Below, piece after piece: positions 61,770 through 64,000 of a stretch of DNA of 64,000 nucleotides. This DNA is from Apostichopus japonicus. Its lineage: Eukaryota; Echinodermata; Holothuroidea; Aspidochirotida; Stichopodidae. Below the pieces are notes generated by a model. That model was not told the origin of the DNA. It did not search any database and saw only the letters and a program-made list of their open reading frames with translations. Location of the stretch: assembly GCF_037975245.1 (NCBI RefSeq), contig NC_092564.1, forward strand, positions 10,270,484 through 10,334,483, in the 5' to 3' direction. How positions within the stretch are numbered: the first letter of the stretch is position 1; each line of letters begins with the position of its first letter. The position numbers were made by a program, and so were the translations under genes.

Positions 61770-63067
61770 TTTAACAAACTCCTTAGACTGGGTCATTTCC
61801 CAACCCGGTGGAAATCCGCCAAAATGATTTTAATACCGAAACTAAGTAAGGAGACACCAAAATTCAAAAATATCAACCAATTAGTCTCCTACCAGCCTTA
61901 GGTAAGATTTTCAAAAGAATTATAGATAACCGCACCAGAAACCACCTTGAGCAAATGAATCACTTTGCCCGTATCAATCAGGCTAATTCCGCGCACACAA
62001 ATCTACAATAAACCAAACTTTCCACCTTTCCATAGAAATTCGCATCGGCTTCATAAAAGAACATGATACCACTGCCCTCTTCCTTGATGCCGAAAAGGCG
62101 TTCGACAAAACTTGGCACAACGGCATAAGAATTTAACTACTTAACTTTAATCTCCCCTGCAATTACACCAGACTTCTTTCCTCTTTCTTTAGTGAACACA
62201 ATGCCAAAATATGCTACAAAAACCAACAATCAAAACCTATTCCACTTGGTGCAGCCGTGCAGGTACTCCACAGGGCGCTGTTCTCAGCCCCCTCCCCTGC
62301 ACCCTATTTGTTAATGATTTGAACATCCCCCCTCTATCTGAATGCAACTATAGTCAGTACACTGACAACATAGCCATTTGGAGCACCAGTAAAAATATCT
62401 ATATGACAGAACTAAATATTAAAAGAGCAATTACACATCTCAAAAATTGGTGCTCGATGTGGAGAACAAAAATATATCCCTCAAATCTAACCTAGCCAAT
62501 TTCTCCATAATAAACTCAAAATACCATAACCATATTTCCAAAATTAATCTTTTCAACACCTCAATCACTGCTACTCCTAATGCAACCTTCCTTGGTACCA
62601 CTTTCGATAGCAAATTATCGTTTAATCTACTTTGTAACAGAACTGCAGGACGCTGCTGGTTCCAACTTAAATCCATTCAAATCCTCTCACACAAATATAA
62701 CTTCCCTCCGAAAACAATTATCCAAATCTATAAATCCATAGTAAAACCGATTCTCAGTTACGGGAGAATCTCCCTGCTCTCTAATCCCAATAAACAAATT
62801 TTAAACAGAATCCACACCCCAGCTTATCGACTCGCACTCAAAATCCCTACCTATATTGCTACTTTGTACGTTCTCCGTGTAGGAAACACAAAATCTACTT
62901 TCACCCGACTTGAAGAATTCAACACCAAGTTATACAAAAACAACCTCGAGAACGACCCTTTGATTGAAGACCTCCCCCTGAAATACAAAGTCGCAACAAC
63001 TCACTACCCAAAAACCAAACCCTTTCTGTATTCACAATTGTTACTACTTAAAGTCTCATTCCATTAA
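61770..63067 (+). pseudogene. Reverse transcriptase of the Jockey-type LINE
   Basis: Blocks in order over several frames: GHFPTRWKSAKMILIPK (near 61795), ALFLDAEKAFDKTWHNGI (near 62080), RAGTPQGAVLSPLPCTLFVN (near 62260) and YSQYTDNIAIW. In the last, the catalytic FADD-equivalent has become YTDN, so a key Asp is lost. It is followed by FLGTTFDSKLSF, KPILSYG and RIHTPAYRLALKIP to a stop at 63065. The wording (TPQGAVLSP, DAEKAFDKTWHNG) is Jockey-clade, different from copies A-E. It is inactive. Confidence 0.8.
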
Positions 63068-63489
63068 AAAAATCCTTTCCTAAATGGGTCTAGGCCCAAG
63101 TATACTTATATATACAGATTATATTGTTACCAAACAATAGAAACCACAACCACTCCCTACCCAAACAATAGAAACCACTCTGTCTCCACAATTCTCAGTA
63201 CTTAAAAAATTCCTCTCCTTTAGAAATCCCTCCCTAATTGACTCTTCGACTCTGACCTCGGGTATGATTATGGCTATCCTGTCCTATGTAAATATATAAG
63301 ACTTCATTTACCAGCAATTCCCTGACTGAACATAGACAACCTCTAAAAGAAAAAATGTCTGTTCTATAAAAACAAACTTATTATCCCCCGTAGGACCTCT
63401 CGCCAGGTCGACCAGGGGTTAAACTCCTTTTGTTTTGATATCAACAACAACAAAAACAAAACCATTACTCAAATTAAAAAAAAAGGTAA

Positions 63490-63770
63490 CTAATTTCATT
63501 TATTTCATTTCATTTATTGATTTTTTATTGATCAGGCAGAGACCATCATGTTACTACCCTGTTAATTTTGTGTAGGACCCTGGTTAAATCAAAAGGAAGA
63601 AATCCCTTTAGTACCCTTGAGTTTCTGAAAGGGTTCTTCTTTGGGATAACGGTGGAGAGACATATCGATGTTCTCTTTTGGGTCTGATCGTCAGGAAAAT
63701 GCAGATTAAACTGCCGTGTCCATTTGGAACCTGGGAATTGAACCCTGCTACTGGAACAAATGTATTCCAT
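63490..63770 (-). mobile_element. Possible SINE (tRNA-type B box and AAATG tail)
   Basis: On the minus strand GGGTTCAATTCCC (plus-strand 63733-63745) matches a tRNA-type B box, and about 250 bp further the sequence ends in ATGAAATGAAATAAATG repeats, a LINE-like tail. A convincing A box was not found. It could instead be the 3' end of an unrelated LINE. Confidence 0.35.
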
Positions 63771-64000
63771 CAGAGCATAGACAATGATTCAGAGAAATAT
63801 GGCCTTTATATTAATAATCTGTTGTTTTCTTTCCCAAATTTTTCTCTTTGGTTAAACAATGAGTGAAAAGATTCATTCGGTTGGAAGCAGCACCATCCCT
63901 TTTCACACTTTTTTTTTTTTTGGGGGGGGGGGGAGAGACCTATTAGCCCTTAGGGTCTGAAAATATTACAATAGGATTATTGTGGTGGACAGGACAGACA
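63771..64000. other. Window end, T and G homopolymers
   Basis: A T run followed by a G run lies near 63908-63932. No gene. Confidence 0.5.

Larger units (their letters stand above)
58867..63487 (+). mobile_element. Jockey-type LINE, near full length, heavily decayed
   Basis: ORF1 zinc knuckles, an AP-type endonuclease and an RT appear in family order across about 4.6 kb, with many frameshifts and stops. The composition is C/A-rich, unlike its surroundings. The 5' end sits inside ABCC exon copy 3; the 3' end appears to be an A run near 63480. No clear target duplication was found. Confidence 0.8.

Overview
This is eukaryotic, animal-type DNA. The evidence is introns with consensus GT/AG ends, several clades of LINE retrotransposon, a DIRS-type fragment, MITE-like DNA transposons, an exon of an ABCC (MRP-type) transporter and a KRBA2/GIN1-like integrase gene with introns. 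The repeat mix and the many AGGCCTA-rich non-coding stretches fit a marine invertebrate, perhaps an echinoderm, but I cannot fix the taxon from sequence alone. I see no intact host protein-coding gene. Nearly everything recognisable is repeat, relic or scattered exon.

Layout. Bases 1-11474 are one head-to-tail satellite of about 69.6 copies of a 165-bp unit. Each unit carries, on the minus strand, the A box and B box of a tRNA-derived (SINE-like) pol III promoter, so the array looks like a SINE-derived satellite; it has internal higher-order repeats. Its right edge abuts the poly(A) end of a minus-strand L1/Tx1-like LINE (11475 to about 16552). That LINE is itself split by a 5'-truncated LINE of a CR1/L2-like family (copy A, 12914-14665). 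A duplicated DIRS-like reverse transcriptase scrap (16905-17240) and two more CR1/L2-like copies (B, a 3' end; C, about 2.4 kb) follow, ending in a (TA)n tract near 20.1 kb.

Bases 20100-35500 hold non-coding sequence, a decayed intron-split integrase gene (exons 23849-25702, perhaps more downstream), a 405-bp TAA-flanked MITE, a 1.7-kb TTAA-flanked element, a His-Me/HNH endonuclease relic, a Rex1/CR1-like LINE tail and a transposase-like fragment. Bases 35530 to about 40790 hold the most complete CR1/L2-like LINE (copy E, minus strand), with zinc-knuckle ORF1, AP endonuclease and reverse transcriptase, interrupted by an 883-bp TA-flanked DNA element.

Bases 41000-56500 contain a 47-48-bp tandem repeat, a few phase-0 exons of an unidentified gene, a foldback element rich in TATTCGAATA, CR1/L2-like copy D (51285-51695) and a 281-bp element with a degenerate telomere-like core. 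Bases 56500-58866 hold three damaged copies of one ABCC-transporter exon with a 69-bp minisatellite in the surrounding introns. The third copy is cut by a decayed Jockey-type LINE (58867 to about 63487). A SINE-like end with a tRNA-type B box closes the window.

The two most interesting signals are the pol III-promoter satellite with its higher-order structure, and a pair of adjacent 3'-terminal stem-loops shared by five CR1/L2-like LINE copies, whose stems keep pairing through compensatory substitutions.
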